Source: an uncultured Anaerotruncus sp.
Lineage (GTDB): Bacteria; Bacillota; Clostridia; Oscillospirales; Ruminococcaceae
Assembly (NCBI RefSeq): GCF_902490045.1
Contig: NZ_CABUCJ010000094.1
Location: 1 to 9,681, forward strand
Direction: 5' to 3'
DNA length: 9,681 bases
A program made the translations under genes and the position numbers. Shown piece after piece: positions 1 through 5,532 of the stretch (within the stretch, counting starts at the first letter, position 1; each line of letters starts with the position of its first letter). The notes beneath the pieces were generated by a model. That model was given only the letters and a program-made list of their open reading frames with translations, made no database searches and was not told the origin of the DNA.

Positions 1-55
1 GAGCATGCGGCTGTTAACCGCAGGGTCGTCTGTTCGAGCCAGACAGGGGGAGCCA
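1..55 (+). tRNA. tRNA-Asn (GTT), 5' part cut off by window edge
   Basis: This is the 3' part of a tRNA; the acceptor 5' strand and most of the D arm lie outside the window. The anticodon loop CTGTTAA gives anticodon GTT, which reads Asn codons. A 5-bp T stem (GTCTG/CAGAC) encloses a TTCGAGC loop, followed by a 7-nt acceptor strand, discriminator G and an encoded CCA at 53-55. A G discriminator is normal for bacterial tRNA-Asn. It is the first of four clustered tRNA genes on the same strand. Confidence 0.93.
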
Positions 56-62
56 ACAAATT

Positions 63-100
63 GTACCGCTGCCGAGGCGGTGGCGGTACTCCTTCTTTTT
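63..100 (+). terminator. hairpin plus T-rich tract between tRNA genes
   Basis: A 7-bp perfect inverted repeat, GTACCGC (63-69) and GCGGTAC (83-89), is followed by the T-rich tract CCTTCTTTTT at 91-100. The layout fits an intrinsic terminator or attenuator inside the tRNA cluster. It could equally be a processing hairpin in a longer tRNA precursor. Confidence 0.45.
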
Positions 101-102
101 AC

Positions 103-179
103 GGGCCATTAGCTCAGTTGGTCAGAGCCACCGGCTCATAACCGGTTGGTCCGGGGTTCGAGTCCCTGATGGCCCACCA
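103..179 (+). tRNA. CAT-anticodon tRNA, probably tRNA-Ile2 (lysidine), possibly elongator Met
   Basis: A complete 77-nt cloverleaf with encoded CCA at 177-179. The anticodon stem ACCGG/CCGGT encloses loop CTCATAA, so the anticodon is CAT (137-139). CAT occurs in Met tRNAs and in the minor Ile tRNA whose C34 is converted to lysidine by TilS. The acceptor starts GGGCCAT, which gives C4-G69 and C5-G68 pairs. From memory these are positive TilS determinants in the E. coli system, and the body resembles the Bacillus Ile2 pattern (GGACCTTTAGCTCAGTTGG). I therefore favour Ile2, although automated tools would probably label it Met. It is not an initiator, because the anticodon stem lacks three consecutive G-C pairs. 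Confidence 0.9.
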
Positions 180-229
180 CAGGGATCAAGGATTTCCCGT
201 GCATGGGGATACATTCGGGTGGGCAACAT

Positions 230-305
230 AGGGGTATAGCTCAGCTGGTAGAGCAGTGGTCTCCAAAACCACGTGCCGAGGGTTCAAATCCTTCTGCCCC
301 TGCCA
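230..305 (+). tRNA. tRNA-Trp (CCA anticodon)
   Basis: A complete 76-nt tRNA. The acceptor AGGGGTA pairs with TGCCCCT (one T-G pair), the discriminator is G, and CCA is encoded at 303-305. The anticodon stem GTGGT/ACCAC encloses CTCCAAA, giving anticodon CCA for Trp. The T arm is GAGGGTTCAAATCCTTC. Confidence 0.95.
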
Positions 306-334
306 CTTTTCCGCAGGCTGGGCAGCCTGTACAT

Positions 335-410
335 GCTGATATAGCTCAGTCGGCAGAGCACATCCTTGGTAAGGATGAGGTCATCAGTTCGAATCTGATT
401 ATCAGCTCCA
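335..410 (+). tRNA. tRNA-Thr (GGT)
   Basis: A complete 76-nt tRNA. The acceptor GCTGATA pairs with TATCAGC, the discriminator is T, and CCA is encoded at 408-410. The anticodon stem CATCC/GGATG encloses TTGGTAA, giving anticodon GGT, which reads ACC/ACU Thr codons. A short hairpin (CAGGCT/AGCCTG, 314-329) sits in the spacer before it and may mark a processing site. It is the last tRNA of the cluster and is followed at once by a strong terminator. Confidence 0.94.
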
Positions 411-415
411 AAGAG

Positions 416-460
416 AATTCCCGCAAATTGGCTGGACAAGCTGGTTTGCGGGAATTTTTT
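416..460 (+). terminator. Rho-independent terminator of the tRNA cluster
   Basis: A 12-bp perfect stem, AATTCCCGCAAA (416-427) with TTTGCGGGAATT (445-456), runs into a T tract at 455-460. The 17-nt loop carries a small inner GCT/AGC pairing. It begins 6 nt after the CCA of tRNA-Thr. Confidence 0.9.
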
Positions 461-525
461 ATATTTTGATTTGCAGTGACGCGGTCTGTCGCCCTCTTTC
501 GCGCAGTTTTTTCCCCGTGCCGGGG

Positions 526-531
526 TATACT
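526..531 (+). promoter_or_regulatory. candidate -10 element for the 590 gene
   Basis: TATACT at 526-531 lies 64 bp before the start codon and matches the sigma-A -10 consensus at 5 of 6 positions. I see no good -35 hexamer 16-18 bp upstream, only CAGTTT/GCAGTT. The small inverted repeat CCCCG/CGGGG (513-525) fills the spacer. Confidence 0.4.
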
Positions 532-589
532 GGGCAAGGAAATGTTGGAAGGACATTCCCCAACCGGTAAGATGAAGGAGGATTTCACA

Positions 590-1675
590 ATGAAAAAAGT
601 ATTGGCTTTGCTTCTTGCGCTCGCGTGCGCGCTTCCGCTCGGCGTGGCCGCCGCCGCTGCAACGGGAGACGCGATCCCCTACCCGAATATCGGCCTTGTG
701 GTGGAGAGCGACCTCTGCGACGGGGACGGGGCCGTCTACTCCGCCGATGATGTGATCGCGCCGGACACCACCGTCTACTTTGCGATTGAAGAGGCGGCGG
801 TCAGCAAGCTCACCGACAAGGATTTCTTCAAGGTCAAGGCCGACAAGGGCGACGACAACTCGAAGATGATCCAGAAGGTCAGCGTGACCGAAAAGAACTT
901 CGGCACGGGCGGACAGATCAAGGGCCGCTGGACCGCGGTGAAGATCGAGCTCAAGCAGGACATCACCGATAACGAATATAAGCTCACCCCCGAGGTGACC
1001 TTCACAGCAAAGGAGAAGGTGACGATCGGCGGACAGGAGTACCCCGAGGGACAGAAATTCTCCATCAAGTTCAAATTTTTCATGGGCAACACGACCGAGA
1101 ACGCCGATCAGGACTATCTGGCGGGCGACGGCGGCGTGATCCTCGAGCCGAACAAGAACGAGGACAACGAGATCACCTGGGAGGACGAGAACAAGACGCT
1201 CGCGCGGCTCGCCTTTGAGAGCGACGACGACGCCAGGAAGCTCTTCCCCAAGATGACCACCAAGTGGGATGACCAGGATTACGCCGATTACTTTGCCGAC
1301 CAGGACGCCTTCCTCTTCGACTTCATCGGCGCGCCCCGCATCTCCTCCACCAGCCGCGCCATCTTTGAGATTTACAACCCCTACTACGACTCCGACGAGG
1401 ATACCCTGACGGTCGACCCGTCCGACGTTGTGATCTACCAGGTGATCGACGGCGAGCTGGTCGACGTGACGCCCGCCTTCTCGGCGGTCGAGACGGACGA
1501 CGGAGACTATGTCTTCCGCTCCAAGACCCGCCAGCTCGGCACCTATGTGGTCGCCGAGATGCCGATCGCGGCGGCGGTGCGCGCACAGCGCCCCGCGGAG
1601 AAGCCCGTCAGGGAGGCGCCCGCCAAACCCGCGCCGTCCGAAAAGGCGATCCTGCCTTCCTTCGCGAAAAAATAA
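590..1675 (+). CDS. secreted acidic protein of unknown function
   Basis: Encodes 361 aa. The start is ATG at 590, 8 nt after AAGGAGG (575-581). A longer in-frame reading reaches back to 476, but it lacks a ribosome site and crosses the candidate promoter. Residues 1-24 form a signal peptide: MKK, a Leu/Ala-rich core, then an AAAA stretch suited to signal peptidase I. No lipobox, S-layer or sortase motif is visible. The mature protein is Asp/Glu-rich (runs such as ESDDD and DSDEDT) with alternating beta-like stretches, and ends in a Pro/Ala/Lys-rich tail (about 335-361) that could be a flexible or wall-spanning segment. I recognise no family. It is probably exported and cell-surface associated or soluble, and may bind cations through its acidic surface (inference). 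It stands as a single-gene unit between the tRNA terminator and its own terminator at 1723. Confidence 0.85.
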   Translation: MKKVLALLLALACALPLGVAAAAATGDAIPYPNIGLVVESDLCDGDGAVYSADDVIAPDTTVYFAIEEAAVSKLTDKDFFKVKADKGDDNSKMIQKVSVTEKNFGTGGQIKGRWTAVKIELKQDITDNEYKLTPEVTFTAKEKVTIGGQEYPEGQKFSIKFKFFMGNTTENADQDYLAGDGGVILEPNKNEDNEITWEDENKTLARLAFESDDDARKLFPKMTTKWDDQDYADYFADQDAFLFDFIGAPRISSTSRAIFEIYNPYYDSDEDTLTVDPSDVVIYQVIDGELVDVTPAFSAVETDDGDYVFRSKTRQLGTYVVAEMPIAAAVRAQRPAEKPVREAPAKPAPSEKAILPSFAKK

Positions 1676-1690
1676 CAGCACCCCACCCTT

Positions 1691-1762
1691 CGTGCCCGGT
1701 CGATCCGGCGGGTGGGCACGGGGAAAAGCAGCCGCGTTTTGCGCGGCTGCTTTTCTTTTTTT
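1691..1762 (+). terminator. tandem hairpins and terminator after the 590 gene
   Basis: A first hairpin CGTGCCC/GGGCACG (1691-1697 with 1714-1720) is followed by a stronger 14-bp stem (1723-1736 with 1742-1755; core AGCAGCCGCG) with a TTTTG loop and a T run at 1756-1762. The second is a clear intrinsic terminator; the first may protect the mRNA 3' end. Confidence 0.88.
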
Positions 1763-1779
1763 ACAGCATCTGGATAAAA

Positions 1780-1860
1780 GTGACAAAGCGGTTACAAATG
1801 GAATTCCATAAAATGGAATGGTTACAATGTGGTTACATCGAGGTTACAATCTCGTTACAA
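1780..1860 (+). promoter_or_regulatory. array of GTTACA boxes with 11-bp period
   Basis: GTTACA begins at 1821, 1832, 1843 and 1854, exactly 11 bp apart. Another copy at 1791 has a variant GTGACA 11 bp before it (1780). The two groups are 30 bp apart, separated by the palindrome TGGAATTCCA (1800-1809). Read on the minus strand each box is TGTAAC with 5-bp spacers. That fits the WalR (YycF) consensus TGTWAH-N5-TGTWAH and resembles Pho-box geometry, so an OmpR/PhoB-family response regulator is the natural candidate. The array ends 36 bp upstream of the -35 of the 2012 gene. The regulator itself is not in this window. Confidence 0.6.
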
Positions 1861-1896
1861 TTATGAAAATAATTTTAACAAATTTGAATTTTCCTC

Positions 1897-1926
1897 TTGA
1901 TTTCTGCATAGAATGTGGTATATTAT
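1897..1926 (+). promoter_or_regulatory. promoter of the 2012 membrane-protein gene
   Basis: The -35 is TTGATT (1897-1902). The -10 is either TATATT at 1919-1924 (16-bp spacer) or TATTAT at 1921-1926 (18-bp spacer), in an AT-rich stretch. Transcription would start near 1932, leaving an untranslated leader of about 80 nt that carries the palindrome at 1973-1995. Confidence 0.6.
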
Positions 1927-1972
1927 AAGTAAGCGAAATACAGAACGTAAAATGGTCTGTAGAAATTATCGT

Positions 1973-1995
1973 AAAAGTTACAATTTGTAACTTTT
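1973..1995. repeat. perfect palindrome abutting the ribosome binding site
   Basis: AAAAGTTACAA (1973-1983), a central T, and TTGTAACTTTT (1985-1995) form a perfect 11-bp inverted repeat. It contains the GTTACAA heptamer of the upstream array in both orientations and touches the Shine-Dalgarno AAAGGAGG (1996-2003). In RNA it would fold as a 9-bp stem with an AATTT loop. It could be a protein operator downstream of the promoter, an mRNA-stabilising hairpin, or both. Confidence 0.6.
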
Positions 1996-2011
1996 AAAGG
2001 AGGCAGTAGCC

Positions 2012-2329
2012 GTGAAAAGACAAAATCATCCGCTCCGCACCGGGGTTCTCGCGGCCGTTGCCGCGTTCATCGCCCTCTCCGTTTTCGCAGGCGGCTTCAT
2101 CGAGATCTCCCGCGATGCAGGCCTCGCCCGCTGGTTTACCGATACCGCCGTCTACCTGATCATGAACAAGTTTGGCTCCAAGCTGTTCGCTTCGCTCGTG
2201 ATCGGCTGCGGCGCGGCCTTTGCCAACAGCATGATCGCTTACGGCAGGGCCGTCAAATCCCAAAAGCGCGCGCGGGCGACCCGCGTGCGGTTTACCCCCG
2301 GCGATTCGGGCATGGAGCGCACCGCCTAA
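2012..2329 (+). CDS. small two-helix membrane protein, unknown function
   Basis: Encodes 105 aa. The start is GTG at 2012, 8 nt after AAAGGAGG (1996-2003); no ATG lies nearby. The N-terminus MKRQNHPLR is basic. Residues of about 10-30 (VLAAVAAFIALSVFAGGFI) and 63-82 (ASLVIGCGAAFANSMIAYGR) form two predicted membrane helices. They are joined by a segment with a short amphipathic stretch, and the C-terminus is basic (KSQKRARATRVRF), so both ends are probably cytoplasmic. I do not recognise the family. It is a single-gene unit behind an elaborate upstream region (the phased GTTACA array and a palindrome at the ribosome site), which implies tight control, possibly by an envelope-stress or phosphate-type response regulator (inference). 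It converges with the 37-aa minus gene across a shared terminator. Confidence 0.8.
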   Translation: MKRQNHPLRTGVLAAVAAFIALSVFAGGFIEISRDAGLARWFTDTAVYLIMNKFGSKLFASLVIGCGAAFANSMIAYGRAVKSQKRARATRVRFTPGDSGMERTA

Positions 2330-2362
2330 ACCGCTTTTCATTTTTTTCTCCTAATTCATAAA

Positions 2363-2398
2363 AAGAGCGCCGGCATTCGAAAGAATGCCGGCGCTCTT
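2363..2398. terminator. bidirectional terminator between convergent small membrane genes
   Basis: A 16-bp perfect stem (2363-2378 with 2383-2398; core GAGCGCCGGCATTC) is closed by a GAAA tetraloop. On the minus strand it runs directly into TTTTTATG, a good termination signal for the 37-aa gene. On the plus strand the tail is CTTCCGCCCTTTT, weaker but usable for the 2012 gene. Confidence 0.85.
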
Positions 2399-2423
2399 CT
2401 TCCGCCCTTTTGCGGGTGGATTT

Positions 2424-2537
2424 TTAGGCGAGGATGTAGGGCGCGAGATGCCCGAGCAGGAGCAGCACCCCCAGGGAGAGCACGCAGTAGAGCAGAATTT
2501 TCCAGGTGGGCGGCGTGGGCCGCTTGAAGATAGACAT
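2424..2537 (-). CDS. 37-aa single-pass membrane micro-protein
   Basis: Read on the minus strand, ATG at 2537 to TAA at 2424-2426 encodes 37 aa. A positively charged N-terminus (MSIFKRPTPPTWK) precedes one hydrophobic helix (about 14-36: ILLYCVLSLG, then VLLLLGHLAPYILA). A GGGGG tract (2545-2549) lies 7 nt before the ATG and can act as the Shine-Dalgarno site. A strong terminator begins 25 bp after the stop, facing the right way. Start, ribosome site, charge-then-helix layout and terminator together make this a likely real gene, although it is short and I do not recognise the family. The minus-strand promoter is not clear; an extended -10-like TGCTAAACT lies upstream at about 2571-2579. Confidence 0.62.
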   Translation of the reverse strand: MSIFKRPTPPTWKILLYCVLSLGVLLLLGHLAPYILA

Positions 2538-2616
2538 ACCAATGCCCCCAATGCACAAAATACCTCGTTCAGTTTAGCACAAGTTCGGCAAAAAGGGAAG
2601 GGCTCGTCGGAACCCC

Positions 2617-2646
2617 TTGTACGCCGCCGGGGATTTATGGTATACT
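2617..2646 (+). promoter_or_regulatory. promoter of glyA
   Basis: The -35-like TTGTAC (2617-2622) and -10 TATACT (2641-2646) are 18 bp apart. The -10 is preceded by TGG, giving an extended TGN-TATACT. Transcription would start near 2653, making a leader of about 127 nt. That leader carries a GGGCGGCC/GGCCGCCC hairpin (2664-2671 with 2678-2685). A TCCGCC (2737-2742) could pair with GGCGGA (2770-2775) in front of the start codon. I do not recognise a glycine, SAM or THF riboswitch in it. Confidence 0.6.
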
Positions 2647-2779
2647 GGAACCACTCGTGAAAAGGGCGGCCGAGAGCGGCCGCCCGGGGGACGCGTCGGA
2701 CGCCTGCCGGATTCCGCGCGGTGCAGGTTCGCGCCCTCCGCCTTCCCAAAATATGTGCCGGAGCGCGGCGGCGGAATGG

Positions 2780-4042
2780 ATGATTGTGATGTATCAGGAC
2801 ATGATGGACACGATTGGGTTCGTCTCCAAAATCGACCCCGAGGTCGGCGCGGCGATGGGACGGGAGCTGGCCAGGCAGCGCCGCAACATCGAGCTGATCG
2901 CTTCGGAAAACATCGTCAGCCCCGCGGTGCTCGCCGCGATGGGCTCGGTGCTCACCAACAAGTACGCCGAGGGCTACCCCGCCAAGCGGTATTACGGCGG
3001 CTGCCAGAACGTCGACGAGGTGGAGAACATCGCCATCGAGCGCGCCAAGAAGCTGTTCGGCGCGGAGCACGCGAACGTGCAGCCCCACGCGGGCGCGCAG
3101 GCGAACCTCGCGGTCTATTTCGCGCTGCTCGAGCCGGGCGACACCGTGCTGGGCATGAGCCTTGCCGACGGCGGCCACCTGACCCACGGCTCCCCCGTGA
3201 ACCTCTCGGGCAAGTACTATAAGTTCGTCTCCTACGGCGTGGACCCCGTCACCGAGGTCATCGACTACGACAAGGTGCGGGAAATCGCGCTCGAGTGCAA
3301 GCCCAAGCTGCTCGTCGCGGGCGCGTCGGCCTATCCGCGCGTCATCGACTTCGAGCGCCTCGCGGCGATCGCCAAGGAGGCCGGAGCCTACTTCATGGTC
3401 GATATGGCGCACATCGCGGGACTGGTCGCCGCGGGCGAGCATCCCAGCCCGGTGCCCTACGCCGACATCGTGACCACCACCACCCACAAGACGCTGCGCG
3501 GCCCGCGCGGCGGCATGATCCTCTGCCGCGAGGAGCTCGGCAAGAAGATCGACAAGGCGATCTTCCCCGGCATGCAGGGCGGCCCGCTCGAGCACATCAT
3601 CGCCGCCAAGGCGGTCTGCTTCGGCGAGGCGATGACCCCCGAATTCAAGGCCTACCAGCACCAGATCGTCCTCAACTGCCGCGCGCTCGCCAAGGCGCTC
3701 ACCGCGCGCGGCTTCCGCCTCATCTCGGGCGGCAGCGACAACCACCTCGTGCTGCTCGACCTGCGCAACTTCGGCATCACCGGCAAGGACTTTGAGAAGA
3801 AGCTCGACGAGGTCTACATCACCGTCAACAAGAACGCCATCCCCAACGACCCGCAGAGCCCCTTCATCACGAGCGGCGTGCGCGTCGGGACCCCGGCGGT
3901 CACCAGCCGCGGCTTCGTCGAGGCGGATATGGAAAAGATCGCCGAGTTCTTCTACCTCACTGCCACCGATTTTGAGGGCAGGGCCGACGAGATCCGCGCC
4001 GGCGTCGAGGCCCTCTGCGCCAAGTACCCGCTCTACGCCTAA
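2780..4042 (+). CDS. glyA: serine hydroxymethyltransferase
   Basis: Encodes 420 aa, the usual bacterial length. The PLP enzyme converts serine plus tetrahydrofolate to glycine plus 5,10-methylene-THF in the cytoplasm, the main one-carbon source for purines, thymidylate and methionine. Visible landmarks are IELIASEN (37-44), the YAEGYPAKRYYGG substrate loop with its catalytic Glu (E64), the PLP-ring Asp-His in DMAHIAG (D208, H211), the Schiff-base lysine in TTTTHKT (K237), and the carboxylate-binding Arg in GVRVGTPA. The phosphate loop usually read as HSGSQAN or HSGAQAN is HAGAQAN (103-109), with Ala at both Ser positions. Start 2780 (MIVMYQD) follows GGCGGA; 2789 is the alternative. An in-frame extension to a GTG at 2657 exists, but it covers the leader and does not look like family sequence. 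The strong family match makes the assignment firm. Confidence 0.97.
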   Translation: MIVMYQDMMDTIGFVSKIDPEVGAAMGRELARQRRNIELIASENIVSPAVLAAMGSVLTNKYAEGYPAKRYYGGCQNVDEVENIAIERAKKLFGAEHANVQPHAGAQANLAVYFALLEPGDTVLGMSLADGGHLTHGSPVNLSGKYYKFVSYGVDPVTEVIDYDKVREIALECKPKLLVAGASAYPRVIDFERLAAIAKEAGAYFMVDMAHIAGLVAAGEHPSPVPYADIVTTTTHKTLRGPRGGMILCREELGKKIDKAIFPGMQGGPLEHIIAAKAVCFGEAMTPEFKAYQHQIVLNCRALAKALTARGFRLISGGSDNHLVLLDLRNFGITGKDFEKKLDEVYITVNKNAIPNDPQSPFITSGVRVGTPAVTSRGFVEADMEKIAEFFYLTATDFEGRADEIRAGVEALCAKYPLYA

Positions 4043-4067
4043 GGGAACTTTTGAAAAAGTTCCCTTA
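4040..4067 (+). terminator. hairpin overlapping the glyA stop codon
   Basis: TAAGGGAACTTTT (4040-4052) and AAAAGTTCCCTTA (4055-4067) form a 13-bp perfect inverted repeat that includes the glyA stop codon. No T run follows, so termination may be weak or absent. It could instead stabilise the mRNA 3' end or be one end of a dispersed palindromic repeat. Confidence 0.5.
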
Positions 4068-4086
4068 GGAATCCTTCAAAACGTTT

Positions 4087-4176
4087 GGTTCAGGCGGCGC
4101 GCCCTGCCCCGGAACCGTCCGCCGTCCGTGCGGCAAAGTTGCGTTGTGCGGCCGCGGACGGCGTTTGGCCTGAATC
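4087..4176. repeat. nested imperfect hairpin in the glyA-rarA gap
   Basis: Three inverted segments nest around one axis: GGTTCAGGC with GCCTGAATC (4087-4095/4168-4176, one G-T pair), GCCGTCC with GGACGGC (4121-4127/4156-4162), and GCGGC with GCCGC (4130-4134/4151-4155). A separate 7-bp hairpin, GCCGCTT/AAGCGGC, follows at 4188-4207. It could be a structured leader of rarA or a palindromic intergenic repeat. I do not recognise a known RNA family. Confidence 0.5.
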
Positions 4177-4256
4177 GAAAGTTCCGCGCCGCTTATGGAG
4201 AAGCGGCCGTATCGCAATCGGCAGGCGGCGGCTCGTTTCTTTCGGAGGTGATTTTT

Positions 4257-5528
4257 ATGGCGGCTCCGCTGGCGGACCGCATCCGTCCGCAGACCCTCGA
4301 CGACGTGGTGGGGCAGGAGCACCTGCTCGCGCCCGGGATGGTGCTGCGGCGGATGGTTGAGACGGGCAGCATCCCCAACCTGATCTTTTACGGCCCGTCG
4401 GGGGTCGGCAAGACGACCGTCGCGTCGATCATCGCGAAGAAGGCGGGCAAAAAGCTCGTCCGCCTCAACGGCACCACCGCCTCGACGCAGGACATCCGCG
4501 ACGCGGTGGCGGCGCGCGACACGATCGACGGGATGGGCGGGGTGCTCCTCTACCTCGACGAGATCCAGTACCTCAACAAGAAGCAGCAGCAGTCGCTGCT
4601 CGAGTGCATCGAGGACGGCTCGGTCACGCTGATCGCCTCCACGACCGAGAACCCCTATTTCTACGTCTACGGCGCGGTGCTCTCCCGCAGCACGGTGTTC
4701 GAGTTTAAGCCGGTCACCCCGGCGGATACGGCGCGCGCCGTCCGGCGCGCGTTCGAAGCCGCTGGGGAGGACGGCGGGTACCTTCTCGCGGAGGGCGTGG
4801 TGGAATACATCGCGCAGGCGTGCGGCGGCGACGTGCGCAAGGCGGTCAACGCGGTCGAGCTGCTCGCGCTCGCGGCGGGAGACAGGCGGGAGATCACCCT
4901 GGAGGACGCGAAGCAGGTCGCGCAGAAGAGCGCGATGCGCTACGACCGCGAGGGCGACGAGCACTACGACCTGCTCTCCGCGCTGCAAAAATCCATCCGC
5001 GGCTCGGACGAAAACGCCGCCCTCCACTATCTCGCGCGGCTTTTGGAGGCGGGCGACCTGCTCTCCCCCTGCCGCCGCCTGCTCGTGATCGCCAGCGAGG
5101 ATATCGGGCTGGCCTACCCGATGGCGATTGCCGTCACCAAGGCGTGCGTCGACGCGGCGGTGCAGATCGGCCTGCCCGAGGCGCAGATCCCGTTGGGCGA
5201 GGCGGTCGTGCTGCTCGCGACCGCGCCCAAGTCGAACGCCTCCTGCGCGGCGATCGAAGCGGCGATGGCCGACGTGCGCGCCGGGAAGTCCGGCCCGCCG
5301 CCCCGCTGCCTTCAGAATAAGCACTTCGACGGCGCGGACGTCAAAAATCCCGGCCAGTTCTACCGCTACCCGCATGACTATCCCAACCACTACCTGCGCC
5401 AGCAGTACCTGCCCGACGCCCTGAAGGACCGGGTCTACTACCGGTTCGGGGACAACAAGACGGAACAGGCGGCCAGGGCCTACCGCGAAAAGCTCCTGCG
5501 CGAGGCCGCCCCGGAGAAGGGAGATTGA
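4257..5528 (+). CDS. rarA: replication-associated recombination protein A (RarA/MgsA-family AAA+ ATPase)
   Basis: Encodes 423 aa, close to the E. coli protein (447 aa). RarA is a cytoplasmic AAA+ ATPase related to clamp loaders that acts at stalled forks and single-strand/double-strand junctions. The N-terminus has the family phrase LADRIRPQTLDDVVGQEHLL. Walker A is GPSGVGKT (46-53, K52) and Walker B LYLDEIQ (D101, E102). Sensor 1 lies in ASTTENPYF, followed by LSRSTVF with the presumed arginine finger R144, and sensor 2 in GDVRKAVN (R194). The C-terminal half has the tetramerisation-type signatures SIRGSDENAALHYLARLLEAG, IASEDIGLA, LPEAQIPLGEAV and the motif YRYPHDYPNHYLRQQYLP. The start ATG follows CGGAGGTG (4243-4250). 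The reading frame stays open upstream to 3792, but that part is the shadow of glyA. The lipoprotein gene starts 4 nt after its stop, so the two are likely co-transcribed. Confidence 0.95.
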   Translation: MAAPLADRIRPQTLDDVVGQEHLLAPGMVLRRMVETGSIPNLIFYGPSGVGKTTVASIIAKKAGKKLVRLNGTTASTQDIRDAVAARDTIDGMGGVLLYLDEIQYLNKKQQQSLLECIEDGSVTLIASTTENPYFYVYGAVLSRSTVFEFKPVTPADTARAVRRAFEAAGEDGGYLLAEGVVEYIAQACGGDVRKAVNAVELLALAAGDRREITLEDAKQVAQKSAMRYDREGDEHYDLLSALQKSIRGSDENAALHYLARLLEAGDLLSPCRRLLVIASEDIGLAYPMAIAVTKACVDAAVQIGLPEAQIPLGEAVVLLATAPKSNASCAAIEAAMADVRAGKSGPPPRCLQNKHFDGADVKNPGQFYRYPHDYPNHYLRQQYLPDALKDRVYYRFGDNKTEQAARAYREKLLREAAPEKGD

Positions 5529-5532
5529 AGAG

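Noticed and set aside
476..589. In-frame extension of the secreted protein back to 476
   Set aside because: No ribosome site; it crosses the candidate -10 and would bury the signal peptide inside the protein.
284..1786. 500-codon open frame on the minus strand
   Set aside because: Antisense shadow of the secreted protein and tRNAs in GC-rich DNA; Arg/Gly/Val-rich composition and no ribosome site.
1790..1860. BirA-type operator reading of GGTTACAA boxes
   Set aside because: BirA sites are long inverted repeats with a fixed spacer; these are direct repeats at an 11-bp period and lack one base of the half-site.
1780..1860. CRISPR array
   Set aside because: The units are 6-7 bp with 4-5 bp gaps; no repeat of 23 bp or more with unique spacers occurs anywhere in the window.
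2653..2779. Glycine, SAM or THF riboswitch in the glyA leader
   Set aside because: None of the conserved core sequences of these classes can be found.
2351..3745. 464-codon minus-strand open frame opposite glyA
   Set aside because: glyA is unambiguous on plus; the antisense frame has the low-complexity composition of a shadow.
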